Shown: positions 29,288 to 37,600 of the stretch, in pieces
Layout: the number at the start of each line of letters is the position of its first letter
Position numbering within the stretch: the first letter of the stretch is position 1
From: Chloroflexota bacterium
GTDB taxonomy: Bacteria > Chloroflexota > Dehalococcoidia > JACPQD01
DNA: 38,239 bases
NCBI GenBank assembly: GCA_016190665.1
Contig: JACPQD010000041.1
Coordinates: 1-38,239 of the forward strand
Direction: 5' to 3'
Translations under genes and position numbers: made by a program
The notes under the pieces: generated by a model
What the model saw: the letters and a program-made list of their open reading frames with translations, nothing else
Told to the model about the DNA's origin: nothing
Databases searched by the model: none

Positions 29288-31857
29288 CGCACCCCTCCCT
29301 GGGCGTGAGCCTCGACAAGTCGAGGCGCCTCACCCGCCTTCGGCCGCCTCACCGGAGGCACCCACCCCCGCATACGCAAAGTGTTCAGCGTCACCGATAA
29401 GGAACTCGTGGCCATGAGAAGGGCCGCCAGCTCCGGACTCACCATCTGGGCGAAGAAGGGATAAAGCACTCCCGCGCCAATGGGGATGGCCAGCGTGTTG
29501 TAGCCGAAGGCCCACGCCAGGTTCTGCTTGATCAGGCGCAGGGTCTGGCGGCCCACTTGAATGGCAGCGACCACGTCCATCAGGTCGTCCTTCACCAGGA
29601 TGACATGGCCCGTCTCCTTGGCCACGTCAGTGCCGGAGCCTATGGCAATGCCCACATCGGCCTGAGCGAGGGCGGGAGCATCGTTAATGCCGTCGCCCAC
29701 CATGGCCACCCTCATGCCCTCGGCCTGAAGCTCCTTCACCTCGCTGGCCTTGTCCTCAGGGAGCACCTCGGCCAGCACGCGGTCTATGCCCACCTGCCGG
29801 GCGATGGCGTCGGCCGTGCGCCGGTTATCTCCGGTGATCATAGCTACTTTGAGGCCCATACGATGGAGCTCCTTCACCGCAAGCGCGGAGGTGCCCTTCA
29901 AGGTATCCGCCACGGCCACGATGCCCGCAGGCGCCCCGTTCACCGCCACGAACATGACGGTCTTGCCCTCATGCTCCAACCGCTCAGCCTCGACCAGCAA
30001 GCCGTCCATGGAGACTTTCCGTTCCGCCATGAGCTTCCGGTTGCCCAGCAACAGGCTGCGGCTATCGAGTTGCGCCTCCACGCCGTGGCCCGGAATGGCG
30101 TTAAAGCTCGTGGCGTCCTCGGGCTCCGTACCTTGTTCGTGGGCGGCGCGGACTATCGCCTCGCCCAGGGGATGCTCGGAGTTCTTTTCGGCGACGGCGG
30201 CCAGGTGCAGGACCTCCTCCCGGGCCAATTGCCCGACGGCGATTACATCGGTAACAGAGGGCTCACCCTTGGTCAAAGTGCCGGTCTTATCGAAGATAAC
30301 AACTTGAAGTCTGGCCGTGGCCTCCATGGCGTCGGCGCCTTTGAAAAGAATGCCGTGCTCCGCCGCCTTGCCGCTACCGGCCATGATGGCGCTGGGGGTG
30401 GCAAGGCCGACGGCGCAGGGGCAGGAGATGACCAGGACGGTCACCGAGGTAAGCAGCGCGAAGCCAAAGACTCCCATGCCGGAAAGAACATACGGAGTCA
30501 GAATGAGACGGCTTTCCGGGACGAACCACAGCCCGTAGCCCACGAAGAACCAGAACAGGAACACCGCCAGCGACAGGGCATGGACTCCGAGAATGAAGTG
30601 CCCCGCGACTTTGTCGGCGATGTCCTGGATGGGCGCCCTGGTGGTCTGGGCGTCCTCCACCAGCTTGATAATCTGGGCCAGCGCGGTGTCTTTGCCCACG
30701 CGGGTGGCCCGGAACTTGAAGGCCCCCGTCTTGTTGATGGTGCCCCCGATGACCTCGTCGCCGGCTTTCTTCTCCACCGGGATGGACTCGCCGGTGATCA
30801 TTGACTGGTCAACCGCCGAATACCCTTCGGTGACCAGCCCGTCCACCGGTATCGCCTCGCCGGGCCGGACGGCCATGATGTCGTCCAGCTCCACCTCCTC
30901 GACGGGCAGGTCCAACTCCTGGCCATTGCGCAGCACCCGGGCGCGTTTGGGCTGCAGCTTCATGAGGCGGCGGATAGCCTCCGACGTCCGCCCCCTGGTG
31001 ATGGCCTCCAGATAGCGGCCCAGTATGATGAAGGCGGTGAGGAGAGCGGCCGCTTCGTAGAAAGTGGCCTCGTGGCCGCCGAAGCCGGCGTCCGGCCAAA
31101 AAGTATTGATTACAGCGATGAAATAGGCGGCGCCGATACCTGTGGCGTAGAGCAGGTTCATATCCGTGAGCCCGCGCTTCAGCCCATTCCAGCTATTGAC
31201 GAAGAACTGCCTGCCCGGCCCGAGGACGATGGGTGTGGTCAAGAAGAAGAGGAAGACCTTGTTATTCATCCACGCCGGCACGATGCTGGGCAGTATCCAG
31301 TAGGGTTGGAAGGTGCCGACCATAATGATGAGGCCGATGGACCAGGAGATAACAAGGTTTCTGAGCTGGCGGCCAATCTCGCGCTGCCGGGCTTCTCGCT
31401 CGCGGTCGAGGGCCGCCTGCCCCTCGACGCGCTCCTCCGCGCCATAGCCCAGCTCTTGAATGGTCTTCTTTATCTCCGAGATAGGTGTGATATCGGGCGC
31501 ATACTCGACGCGAGCGCTGCTGGAGGCGAGGTTCACCACTATCCTGGCCACGCCCGGCAGGGCGCCAACCGCCTGCTGAATATGATCGACGCAGGAGGCA
31601 CAGGTCATGCCGGTCACCTGAAGATTGGCGACGCTCAATACCGCCTCGTACCCTATCTCGTCCACGGCTTTCTTGAGTTCCACCACCGACGCCTGCGAAG
31701 GGTCGAACTCCACCATGGCTTTGCCGGTGGCCAGATTGACCACGGCATCCTGAACTCCAGGCACCCCTTTAAGCGCCTCCTCCACGTGGGCAACACAGGA
31801 AGCGCAGGTCATGCCTTCTACAGAGAGGCTCGTCTTCTTAGAGTTACTATTTGCCAT
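29284..31857 (-). CDS. copA: Copper-translocating P1B-type ATPase with two HMA domains
   Basis: Pumps Cu(I) out of the cytoplasm. From ATG 31857 (AGGAG about 9 nt upstream; a longer ORF to 31887 is unlikely) the protein is 857 residues. Two heavy-metal-associated domains have MTCASC at about 16-21 and 84-89. Membrane helices follow, then the phosphatase TGES motif (355-358), the metal-channel SCPCAVG (CPC 479-481), the phosphorylation site DKTGTLTK (523-530), and the hinge [24 protein letters not shown]. All hallmarks are intact, matching the CopA class. Downstream of csoR in the same unit. Confidence 0.97.
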   Translation of the reverse strand: MANSNSKKTSLSVEGMTCASCVAHVEEALKGVPGVQDAVVNLATGKAMVEFDPSQASVVELKKAVDEIGYEAVLSVANLQVTGMTCASCVDHIQQAVGALPGVARIVVNLASSSARVEYAPDITPISEIKKTIQELGYGAEERVEGQAALDREREARQREIGRQLRNLVISWSIGLIIMVGTFQPYWILPSIVPAWMNNKVFLFFLTTPIVLGPGRQFFVNSWNGLKRGLTDMNLLYATGIGAAYFIAVINTFWPDAGFGGHEATFYEAAALLTAFIILGRYLEAITRGRTSEAIRRLMKLQPKRARVLRNGQELDLPVEEVELDDIMAVRPGEAIPVDGLVTEGYSAVDQSMITGESIPVEKKAGDEVIGGTINKTGAFKFRATRVGKDTALAQIIKLVEDAQTTRAPIQDIADKVAGHFILGVHALSLAVFLFWFFVGYGLWFVPESRLILTPYVLSGMGVFGFALLTSVTVLVISCPCAVGLATPSAIMAGSGKAAEHGILFKGADAMEATARLQVVIFDKTGTLTKGEPSVTDVIAVGQLAREEVLHLAAVAEKNSEHPLGEAIVRAAHEQGTEPEDATSFNAIPGHGVEAQLDSRSLLLGNRKLMAERKVSMDGLLVEAERLEHEGKTVMFVAVNGAPAGIVAVADTLKGTSALAVKELHRMGLKVAMITGDNRRTADAIARQVGIDRVLAEVLPEDKASEVKELQAEGMRVAMVGDGINDAPALAQADVGIAIGSGTDVAKETGHVILVKDDLMDVVAAIQVGRQTLRLIKQNLAWAFGYNTLAIPIGAGVLYPFFAQMVSPELAALLMATSSLSVTLNTLRMRGWVPPVRRPKAGEAPRLVEAHAQGGVR

Positions 31858-31877
31858 TGCCCAAACTCCTAGCTTAC

Positions 31878-31906
31878 ATTTTAGCACACTGCAGCCCGGG
31901 TGAAGA
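31878..31906 (-). promoter_or_regulatory. Possible secondary promoter before copA
   Basis: On the minus strand TGCTAAAAT gives an extended -10 (hexamer 31883-31878) and TCTTCA lies 17 bp further up as a weak -35. It would start transcription about 15-20 nt before the copA ribosome-binding site. The -35 match is poor. Confidence 0.3.
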
Positions 31907-32047
31907 TTAAGGAGAGCTTAGTGCGGGGTGAGAATTTCATGACCTCACAAAATGTTGATATATTCGTTTCTCTCGGGCCCGGGTACAAGTACTTGCTCAG
32001 CAACGACTTGGAGACTGGCCGACCCATGTCCATCACGCCGTTCCAGA

Positions 32048-32350
32048 CTAACGACGGATCGCCTTGCGGACAACATCCATCAGTTCGCGGATCGCTTCTT
32101 CGCCTCGCTCCTCCTTGATGGCGTGGGCAACGCACCCGTTGATGTGGTCTTCCAGCAGCCGCAGCGCCACTTCGTCCGTTGCAGAAGAGAGAGAGGTCAG
32201 TTGTTGCACGATGTCAACGCAGTAACGGCCTTCTTCGATCATGCGGGCAACGCCGCGGGCTTGCCCTTCTATCTTGCGCATTCTAGCCACCAGCGCATCC
32301 TTCTGACTGTCAGAACGGTAGACCATCTTGCTGAGAGGTAAGCTTTCCAT
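32048..32350 (-). CDS. csoR: CsoR-type copper-sensing repressor
   Basis: Copper-responsive repressor of the CsoR/RcnR family, 100 residues: LVARMRKIEGQARGVARMIEEGRYCVDIVQQLTSLSSATDEVALRLLEDHINGCVAHAI. The metal-binding fingerprint C44 - H69 - C73 is the Cu(I) pattern (x-C-H-C); the R-R-I-GQ-RG-helix is the DNA-contacting face. It is the first gene of the copper operon, 190 bp ahead of copA, and very likely represses its own promoter. ATG 32350; length is normal for the family. Confidence 0.95.
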   Translation of the reverse strand: MESLPLSKMVYRSDSQKDALVARMRKIEGQARGVARMIEEGRYCVDIVQQLTSLSSATDEVALRLLEDHINGCVAHAIKEERGEEAIRELMDVVRKAIRR

Positions 32351-32385
32351 GCTGTCTCCTGCATTCAGGCTGGTTCATAGGAACG

Positions 32386-32420
32386 TACTCCATACTAGCA
32401 TGGAGTATACTATTTGTCAA
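32386..32420 (-). promoter_or_regulatory. csoR-copA promoter and CsoR operator
   Basis: On the minus strand TTGACA (32420-32415), a 17-bp spacer, then TAGTAT (32397-32392), preceded by TGC as an extended -10. A perfect dyad TACTCCAT (32386-32393), 6-bp spacer, ATGGAGTA (32400-32407) overlaps the -10 and spacer. Position and symmetry fit a CsoR operator; copper would release CsoR and open the copA operon. Confidence 0.75.
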
Positions 32421-32428
32421 GATCTCTA

Positions 32429-32564
32429 AGAGGGTGTAGATAAAGTAAGTTGGATGGGTCATGCATTGCCCCTCGCCAGCCTGGGACGATGGCCCGGGGA
32501 CGCTGATTTTCCCTTTCGGCCCATGGCCAGCAGATACGCCCGGTTTTGTTTGTCCACACCCTCT
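32429..32564. mobile_element. MITE-like element, 136 bp, with 16-bp terminal inverted repeats
   Basis: AGAGGGTGTAGATAAA (32429-32444) and TTTGTCCACACCCTCT (32549-32564) are inverted repeats matching at 14 of 16. The interior (about 104 bp) has no coding content. It lies between the csoR promoter and the HIT gene, in a 303-bp gap. It may be a small non-autonomous insertion whose ends belong to a transposon not in this window. A clear target-site duplication was not seen. Confidence 0.55.
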
Positions 32565-32605
32565 AAGCCTGGGCAGCCTACTTTCGTCGCAGCCGCGGCA
32601 TGCGC

Positions 32606-32611
32606 TATAAT
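32606..32611 (+). promoter_or_regulatory. -10 box of the HIT gene promoter
   Basis: TATAAT at 32606-32611. The best -35 (TTCGTC at 32583-32588, 17-bp spacing) is poor. It is 43 bp ahead of the start codon of the HIT gene. Confidence 0.45.
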
Positions 32612-32628
32612 GAAGTAGGTCGCCTGTG

Positions 32629-32648
32629 GTCCCGACGCTAGTCGGGAC
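32629..32648. repeat. Hairpin in the HIT gene 5' leader
   Basis: GTCCCGAC, loop GCTA, GTCGGGAC: an 8-bp perfect stem ending 5 nt before the start codon (32654). It could mask translation initiation or be a dispersed GTCCCGAC repeat. Confidence 0.6.
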
Positions 32649-32653
32649 AACCT

Positions 32654-33187
32654 GTGTCTACCCCATCAATTGCCGCCGAGAGAGCAGTGACCGACGTTTT
32701 GTGGACGCCATGGCGCCTGGGCTACATTGTGGGTGAGAAACCCGCTGGCTGCATACTTTGCCAGAAACATCAGGAGCCTGCTGAGAAGGACCGCCACAAC
32801 TACCTCCTCCATCGGGCCCAATGCTGTTTCATAATGCTGAATCTCTACCCTTACAATAACGGACATCTGATGATCGCGCCCTACGAGCATGTCGGCGAGC
32901 TGGAGATGCTGAACGCCGAGACGCTGACGGAAATGATGCGCCTGACCCAGCGGGCCGTGGCCGCGCTGAAGAAGGCCTATTCGCCCGTCGGGTTCAACCT
33001 GGGGATAAACATCGGGCATGTGGCTGGCGCTGGCGTGGCCGACCACTTGCACATTCACGTCGTGCCCCGGTGGGCCGGAGACACCAACTTCATGTCCGTC
33101 CTGGCGGACACGCGCCTCATCCCTGAGGCCCTGGACGCCACCTACGATAAGCTGCGGGCGATTATCAAGGAGGAAGGCTGGACATGA
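32654..33187 (+). CDS. HIT-family nucleotide hydrolase
   Basis: Histidine-triad protein of 177 residues, probably a dinucleoside polyphosphate or AMP-lysine hydrolase. The HIT motif is DHLHIHVVPRW (H-x-H-x-H), preceded by NLGINIGHVAGAGVA; the N-terminus LWTPWRLGYI...GCILCQKHQE, with the CxxC zinc pair, is typical of the Ap4A phosphorylase-like branch. The start is GTG 32654; GTG 32687 (VTDVLWTPWR) is an alternative that matches the family start better. The following small zinc-ribbon gene overlaps by 4 bp. Confidence 0.9.
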   Translation: MSTPSIAAERAVTDVLWTPWRLGYIVGEKPAGCILCQKHQEPAEKDRHNYLLHRAQCCFIMLNLYPYNNGHLMIAPYEHVGELEMLNAETLTEMMRLTQRAVAALKKAYSPVGFNLGINIGHVAGAGVADHLHIHVVPRWAGDTNFMSVLADTRLIPEALDATYDKLRAIIKEEGWT

Positions 33188-33396
33188 GCCGAAGGAAGGA
33201 TCGGGAGAGATACCAGGTCCGCAAATCGCTCGACCCCGGATACCAGGGCTTTCGCGGCCCGGAGCCGAAGCCGGAGACCAAGCCCGAGGTGAGAACGGCG
33301 GTCTGCTCGGTGTGCAAACGCGTCAAGAATGTACCCGCGGACATCCCTGAAGACGTGGACTACGTCTGCGCCGCCTGCCGCGAAGGCGGGTCGTGA
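33184..33396 (+). CDS. Small zinc-ribbon protein
   Basis: A 70-residue protein: basic N-terminus (MSRRKDRERYQVRKSLDPGYQGF), a Pro/Glu-rich linker, then a zinc-ribbon-like pair AVCSVCKRVKNVP...VDYVCAACREGGS with CxxC at both ends. Not assigned to a named family. It starts on the 3' overlap of the HIT gene (ATGA), so it is co-translated. A GTAGGGGC palindrome lies 15 bp beyond its stop. Confidence 0.75.
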   Translation: MSRRKDRERYQVRKSLDPGYQGFRGPEPKPETKPEVRTAVCSVCKRVKNVPADIPEDVDYVCAACREGGS

Positions 33397-33411
33397 TCGA
33401 GGCACGTTGGC

Positions 33412-33431
33412 GTAGGGGCATAGCTATGCCC
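33412..33431. repeat. GTAGGGGC-family palindrome
   Basis: GTAGGGGCATAGCTATGCCC: the last 16 bp, GGGCATAGCTATGCCC (33416-33431), are a perfect palindrome. It lies between the zinc-ribbon gene and the DUF1015 gene. Confidence 0.8.
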
Positions 33432-33462
33432 TCGCCCAATCCCATCGGAGGTAGCAGCTTAG

Positions 33463-34794
33463 TTGGTTGACGTCCGGCCTTTCCGCGGTCTGCGCTACAG
33501 TCCGGAGCGCGTAGGCGACTTATCGGCAGTCATCAGCCCGCCCTATGACGTGATCTCGGCTGAGGAGCAGACGTACTATTATGAACGCAGCCCCTACAAT
33601 ATCGTCCGCCTGGAGGCCGGGAAAGAGCGCGCGGACGACTCGCCGGGAAAGGACAAGTATACACGCGCCGCGGCGACGCTGAGGAAGTGGCTGGCGGAGG
33701 GCGTCCTTCTTCAGGAGAACCGGCCCGCCTTTTACGCGTTCCTCCACCGCTTTCGCTACGACGACCGGCCGGAGATGAGGCGCTGGAGCCTGCTCGGGCG
33801 AGTCCGCCTCGAGGACTGGCGCACCGGGATGGTGTGCCCCCACGAGGACACCCTGAAAGAGCCCGCCCGCGACCGTATGCTGCTGCTCCGCTCCTGCAAG
33901 GCAAACATCAGCCCCATAATGGCGCTGGTCCCTCACGGGTCCGGCGAGTTTCTGAATGTCCTGCCCCGGCTGGCCCCGGGGAGCGCCCTCATGGAGGTCA
34001 CCGACCCTTACGGCGCCGCCCATAGCGTCTGGGCGATCACCGACGAGGAGGCCACAGCGGCGCTCACGGCCGTATTCGCCAAGAAGGTCCTTTACATCGC
34101 CGACGGCCATCACCGCTATGAGACCGCCCTGGCTTACCGGGATGAGCAGCGCGCCGCATACCCCGGGTACACGGGGGAAGAGGGATTCAATTTCATCATG
34201 ATGGACCTGGTGGACAGCCAGGACCCGGGCGTGGTGGTCCTGCCCACCCACCGTCTGGTGCGCTGCTCGCTGGATGGCGAAGATGCCGCGGAACTGGACA
34301 GCCGGTTGCGCACTTTCTTCGATTTGGAAAGCTTGCCCCCCTCTTCCGGGACCCCGGGCGAGGCGCTCAAGGAGTGGCTGGATGTTCTGGGCCGCCAACG
34401 GACCACGGCCTTCGGCCTTTACGGCTTGCGTGGCAAGCGTTTCTGGCTGATGACGCTGAGGGAGGATGCTGATCTGGCGCCGCTTATGCCGCCGGGGAAG
34501 TCCAAGCCGTGGAAGGACCTGGATGTGAGCATCCTGCACACCGCCGTGCTGCAGCGGTTGCCCGGCCTGGCCACGCCCGACGGCGAGCGCTGCTGTCTGG
34601 ACTACACGCGCGACCCGGCGGAGGCTCTGGCAGGCGTCAACTCCGGCGAATATCAGTTGGCCTTCTTCTTGAACCCGATGCCCGTCTCCAGCATCCTGGA
34701 GGTTTCCAGCGCCGGAGACCGGATGCCTCAAAAGTCCACCTACTTCTACCCCAAGCCGCCCGCCGGCCTGGTGATAAACCCGTTGTGGGATTGA
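33463..34794 (+). CDS. DUF1015 family protein
   Basis: A 443-residue DUF1015 protein: VRPFRGLRYSPERVGDLSAVISPPYDVISAEEQTYYYERSPYNIVRLE at the N-terminus, then GMVCPHEDTLKEPARDRMLLLRSCKANISPIMAL, and YIADGHHRYETALAYRDEQ, the family's most conserved block (ADGHHRYETA). The ADGHHR motif suggests a metal or nucleotide site; the function is unknown. The gene is widely present in anaerobes and Dehalococcoidia. Start TTG 33463 has GGAGGT about 14 nt upstream. It converges with the four-helix-bundle gene, and the coding ends overlap by 49 bp. Confidence 0.9.
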   Translation: MVDVRPFRGLRYSPERVGDLSAVISPPYDVISAEEQTYYYERSPYNIVRLEAGKERADDSPGKDKYTRAAATLRKWLAEGVLLQENRPAFYAFLHRFRYDDRPEMRRWSLLGRVRLEDWRTGMVCPHEDTLKEPARDRMLLLRSCKANISPIMALVPHGSGEFLNVLPRLAPGSALMEVTDPYGAAHSVWAITDEEATAALTAVFAKKVLYIADGHHRYETALAYRDEQRAAYPGYTGEEGFNFIMMDLVDSQDPGVVVLPTHRLVRCSLDGEDAAELDSRLRTFFDLESLPPSSGTPGEALKEWLDVLGRQRTTAFGLYGLRGKRFWLMTLREDADLAPLMPPGKSKPWKDLDVSILHTAVLQRLPGLATPDGERCCLDYTRDPAEALAGVNSGEYQLAFFLNPMPVSSILEVSSAGDRMPQKSTYFYPKPPAGLVINPLWD

Positions 34795-35513
34795 GCGGCG
34801 CGGGTCCCGCTGCATTCCGGGTAGGCGGAGCAGCCCCAGAACGGCTGCCCAACACGAGCGCCCTGCCGTGCTACGCGACGCACCATCGGCTTGCCGCAGC
34901 GCGGGCATAGTGGCGGGGGCGAGGGACCGTCCGACGAGTCTGACCTGTCTGACGCGTCCGACGTGTCTGACCCGTCCGACTTGCCCCGCTCCTTCGCCCG
35001 CACGTCGTACAGCCTTTCTGTAAAACCGCCATGCTCAACGAACTGCTGCTCCAGCGCCCGTATCTGCCGTCCCAGCAGAAAACTAGCCTGGTTTATCAGG
35101 CAAACGAGCGTGTTCGCAGCCACTTCAGCGTTGGCCGTGCGGAAGATGTTGGGATCGGGTTCGAGGCTCCTTCTCACCGCCAGGGCCTCCGGCGAGTCCT
35201 TGTCCCACAGCCGCTGGCCGCGCTGGCGCAAGAAGTCCTGATAGTCCAGCAGCAGCTCTTCCAAGCTGGCGCGGGCCACACTGGTGAGCTTGAGCTCGGT
35301 CTTCTTTGAGGTCGCCGAAGCCATGCTGCCCTCGGCAATGTTCTGCACGCCGCTCCGCGCCGCCTGGACCATCTGATCGTAGGTGCGGGATCGCCTATCC
35401 ACGAACCGGTCGCAGAAGACGGCCGTCGCGTCGTACACCGCCTCCGCGCACCGGAAACTCCGCAGCTTGCGGTAGCCGCCGTGGGGGAGAATAAGGTTGG
35501 ACTTGTCAGGCAT
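34746..35513 (-). CDS. Four-helix-bundle protein with C-terminal topoisomerase-type zinc finger and Ser-Asp repeat linker
   Basis: A protein of about 255 residues. The first part (YRKLRSFRCAEAVYDATAVFCDRF...RSRTYDQMVQAARSGVQNIAEGS) is the four-helix-bundle suffix domain, related to the S23/IVP proteins. The second is a zinc-finger domain of the DNA topoisomerase I type, LCPRCGKPMVRRVAR...GQPFWGCSAYPECSGTR (four Cys). Between them lies GSDTSDASDRSDSSDG, made by six 9-bp DNA repeats at 34929-34982. The ATG at 35513 overlaps the TAA of the upstream truncated antitoxin (TAATG). It may bind nucleic acid; the repeat linker is probably non-functional. Confidence 0.85.
   Translation of the reverse strand: MPDKSNLILPHGGYRKLRSFRCAEAVYDATAVFCDRFVDRRSRTYDQMVQAARSGVQNIAEGSMASATSKKTELKLTSVARASLEELLLDYQDFLRQRGQRLWDKDSPEALAVRRSLEPDPNIFRTANAEVAANTLVCLINQASFLLGRQIRALEQQFVEHGGFTERLYDVRAKERGKSDGSDTSDASDRSDSSDGPSPPPLCPRCGKPMVRRVARQGARVGQPFWGCSAYPECSGTRAAQSHNGFITRPAGGLG
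34929..34982. repeat. Nonamer tandem repeat GTCYGACNN x6, in frame in a gene
   Basis: Six 9-bp units GTCCGACGA, GTCTGACCT, GTCTGACGC, GTCCGACGT, GTCTGACCC, GTCCGACTT. On the minus strand they are read as Ser-Asp-x repeats in the four-helix-bundle protein. A second array is at 35537-35581. Confidence 0.9.
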
Positions 35514-35710
35514 TAGCATGCCTCCGCGCCGTCAGAGTCAGACGGGTCCGACAGGTCCGACATGTCAGACGCGTCCGACCCATCTTTGCGGAATGCACTC
35601 TTGGCGTTCCCTTGATACCGTTTCGCCTCTTTCTCGCGGTGGGCAATACTTCGCCAGTCTCCTCGCTCGACGGAGTCGAGAAGTTCTTGTTCTGCCCTAT
35701 CGAGTTGCAT
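35513..35710 (-). CDS. CopG-type antitoxin truncated by Ser-Asp repeats
   Basis: A 65-residue protein: MQLDRAEQELLDSVERGDWRSIAHREKEAKRYQGNAKSAFRKD matches the N-terminal half of the common CopG-family antitoxins that begin LD--EQ-LL-S-E-G-W-S and continue into a ribbon-helix-helix (KRINIRISS...). Here the sequence instead turns into GSDASDMSDLSDPSDSDGAEAC from the 9-bp repeat array at 35537-35581, so the DNA-binding half is missing. It is translated into the next gene (TAATG overlap). No toxin is adjacent. Likely a broken antitoxin. Confidence 0.75.
   Translation of the reverse strand: MQLDRAEQELLDSVERGDWRSIAHREKEAKRYQGNAKSAFRKDGSDASDMSDLSDPSDSDGAEAC
35537..35581. repeat. Nonamer tandem repeat GTCMGACNN x5
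   Basis: Five units GTCAGACGG, GTCCGACAG, GTCCGACAT, GTCAGACGC, GTCCGACCC. Read on the minus strand in the truncated antitoxin as SDxSDx. Same family as 34929-34982. Confidence 0.9.
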
Positions 35711-35783
35711 TGTCTATGCACCTCCCAGGTACTCGTGGGGATCGCCGGACGAGAGCTGTTCAGTGCGGCCGGTGGATTGAGTG

Positions 35784-36544
35784 CTATGTACCTTCTCGTC
35801 TGATATACATCTCAACCGAAGATGGTTCCGTCTGGGGACCGGTGTTCATGCTTACCCCGCACGGTTCTGCCGAAATCTCGGAATCGTACGGTTCGGTGAA
35901 ATAGTGCGGCGCGTTGTGCTGCAACGTCAAGAGGACCTCATGGGCAATTTGCCGAAGGGAGGGCAACTCGGGGAAGAGCATTGGATACTTCTTACCGGCC
36001 TTGATCGCCGTGAAACCAATGCTGTTCTTCCTCGAAAGCTCTGCGTAGACCTCATCGAGTCCCGGATCACATGCGCCCCACCATCCGTCTCAGCCACGTT
36101 CAGTACAAGACCCCGTCGAGAGAAGGAGACCTTCTCTTCGCCGGTTATGGCAACGATTACGGGCCTTGACCACCACTTATTGAACTGCCTCTTCTTGAGT
36201 TTTCCCGAAGGCGTTCCTTTTGGCACCAGCCAAGGGATACGCCCGCTCGGTTCATCGAATCTAATGGAGATGAGTCCGACGTAGCTAACCAGGTTCTCCG
36301 GGTCATATGGGCCGGCGGTATCTACCCACAGCATTTGAAGCAAGCCAAGTTGGCCAAGCAGGGATTTCGAATACCTAGTTTGATGGAACAGGATCCTGAG
36401 GGCCAGCGCCAATCTTTTCGCTTCAGCGTGTCGGCCGTGATCATACAGTCTACATGACGTGATCAGAAAGCCAATCTGCTCTCTGAGCCGGTTTTCGATG
36501 TCACTTTTCGATTGCTTCACTCTTGCTATCCGATCCCCTTGCAC
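35784..36544 (-). pseudogene. Unrecognised protein, single-base frameshift
   Basis: Not recognised. The N-terminal part (GTG 36544; LREQIGFLITSCRLYDHGRHAEAKRLALALRILFH) runs in frame to residues AHVIRDS and then becomes meaningless. At 36061-36063 (a CCC/GGG run) restoring one missing G puts translation into the other frame: GLDEVYAELSRKNSIGFTAIKAGKKYPMLFPELPSLRQIAHEVL, ending at 35784. The joined protein is about 250 residues. It may be a true mutation or a homopolymer error. The rebuilt protein looks soluble and helical; its family is unknown. Confidence 0.75.
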
Positions 36545-36608
36545 CGGACCTCTCCCGTCTTGATGTGCCGTGTTGCGTGCCCCACTATACGAGGAACTAC
36601 AAGGTACG

Positions 36609-37388
36609 TCAATAGCGCAAGAATGCTTTCACCCGCTCCACCAGCAGCGGCAGGCTCTCCCCGGAGGGACCGCGCAGCACGGCAACACACATGTGAGTGA
36701 GGCTGGTCTCGTAAAGGTTCACCTCGATCAGCGAGCCGCCTCGCCTCTCCACCATCTGCGGAAAGCTCGCCGCCGGGTAGACCGTCCCCGAGGTCCCGAT
36801 GAGCATCATGCAGTCGCAGGCGTAGGCCTCGGCCTCGCAGGTCTCCAGAGTGTCCGCCGGAATAGGCTCCCCGAACATAACGCCGTCCCCCTTCACGATG
36901 CCCTCGCACTTGGGGCAATGGGGCGGCAGCTCGGTGATCTGAAACTTCTCCCGCTCGAAACGGGCGTTGCAGCCGATGCAGCGCAGCTTGTAACGGTTGC
37001 CGTGGATCTCAGCCACCTTCTGGCTTCCGGCGATCTGGTGCAGGTTGTCCACGTTCTGCGTGATGATATGTTTCAGGATGCCCATGGCCTCCAGCTCGGC
37101 CAGGGCGTAGTGGCCCGGGTTGGGTTTGGCCTCCCTGATGGCTGCGTCCAACTCGCGTCGGTAAGTGGCCTGCTGATAGGTCTCCCACCAGCCCTTCGGG
37201 TCGGCCAGGAAGCGCTGGTAGCCGTCCATGGGTGGCTCGCCGTACTTCGTCCAGAGCCCACCCGGGCCGCGGAAAGGGGGTATGCCGCTCTCCACCGACA
37301 TGCCCGCCCCCACGACCGCCACCAGGTGCTTGGCCTTCACCACCAGGGTGGCCGCCTTTTCAATCTCCTCGCGCAAATCCGCCGTCAT
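36609..37388 (-). CDS. cobB: NAD-dependent protein deacylase (sirtuin, CobB)
   Basis: A 259-residue Sir2-family enzyme that removes acyl groups from lysines using NAD. It has GAGMSVESGIPPFRG (27-41), TQNVDNLHQIAG (110-121), the catalytic histidine H129 (EIHGN), zinc cysteines C137, C140, C158, C161 (CIGC...CPKC), KGDGVMFGEPIP, and GTSGTVYPAASFP. All catalytic and zinc residues are present. ATG 37388 gives the normal length. No partner acetyltransferase is nearby. Confidence 0.95.
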   Translation of the reverse strand: MTADLREEIEKAATLVVKAKHLVAVVGAGMSVESGIPPFRGPGGLWTKYGEPPMDGYQRFLADPKGWWETYQQATYRRELDAAIREAKPNPGHYALAELEAMGILKHIITQNVDNLHQIAGSQKVAEIHGNRYKLRCIGCNARFEREKFQITELPPHCPKCEGIVKGDGVMFGEPIPADTLETCEAEAYACDCMMLIGTSGTVYPAASFPQMVERRGGSLIEVNLYETSLTHMCVAVLRGPSGESLPLLVERVKAFLRY

Positions 37389-37454
37389 TGACGCACCCCC
37401 AAGCTCAGGATTCGAGCATATGATAGCATAGCGGACGAGGTGGAACGAGGCTGA

Positions 37455-37600
37455 CTACGGCGAGTTAGTGGGGATCGTGGCCGTTCTCGTGTCCTGCACC
37501 CATCGCTGGACCGCCGAAAGGAGAGATTGCATTTCCGGCGTCAGAGGTTTGTCCGCCCGATAGACGACGTAATAGCAGCGGTTGAGCGGAAAGCCTCCAC
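37455..37600 (-). pseudogene. Possible remnant of a regulator C-terminus
   Basis: Frame ending at 37455 reads FPLNRCYYVVYRADKPLTPEMQSLLSAVQRWVQDTR, which resembles the final helix and strand of LysR-type substrate-binding domains (YYLVYR-D-PLSP---LL-WV). It joins a hicB gene out of frame at about 37596. The remnant is too short to be sure. Confidence 0.35.

Noticed and set aside
29557..30804. 415-codon plus-strand frame opposite copA
   Set aside because: Antisense shadow of copA, which has all its catalytic motifs.
34929..35581. Possible CRISPR-like array
   Set aside because: Units are only 9 bp with no spacers of regular length; it is a minisatellite read in frame.
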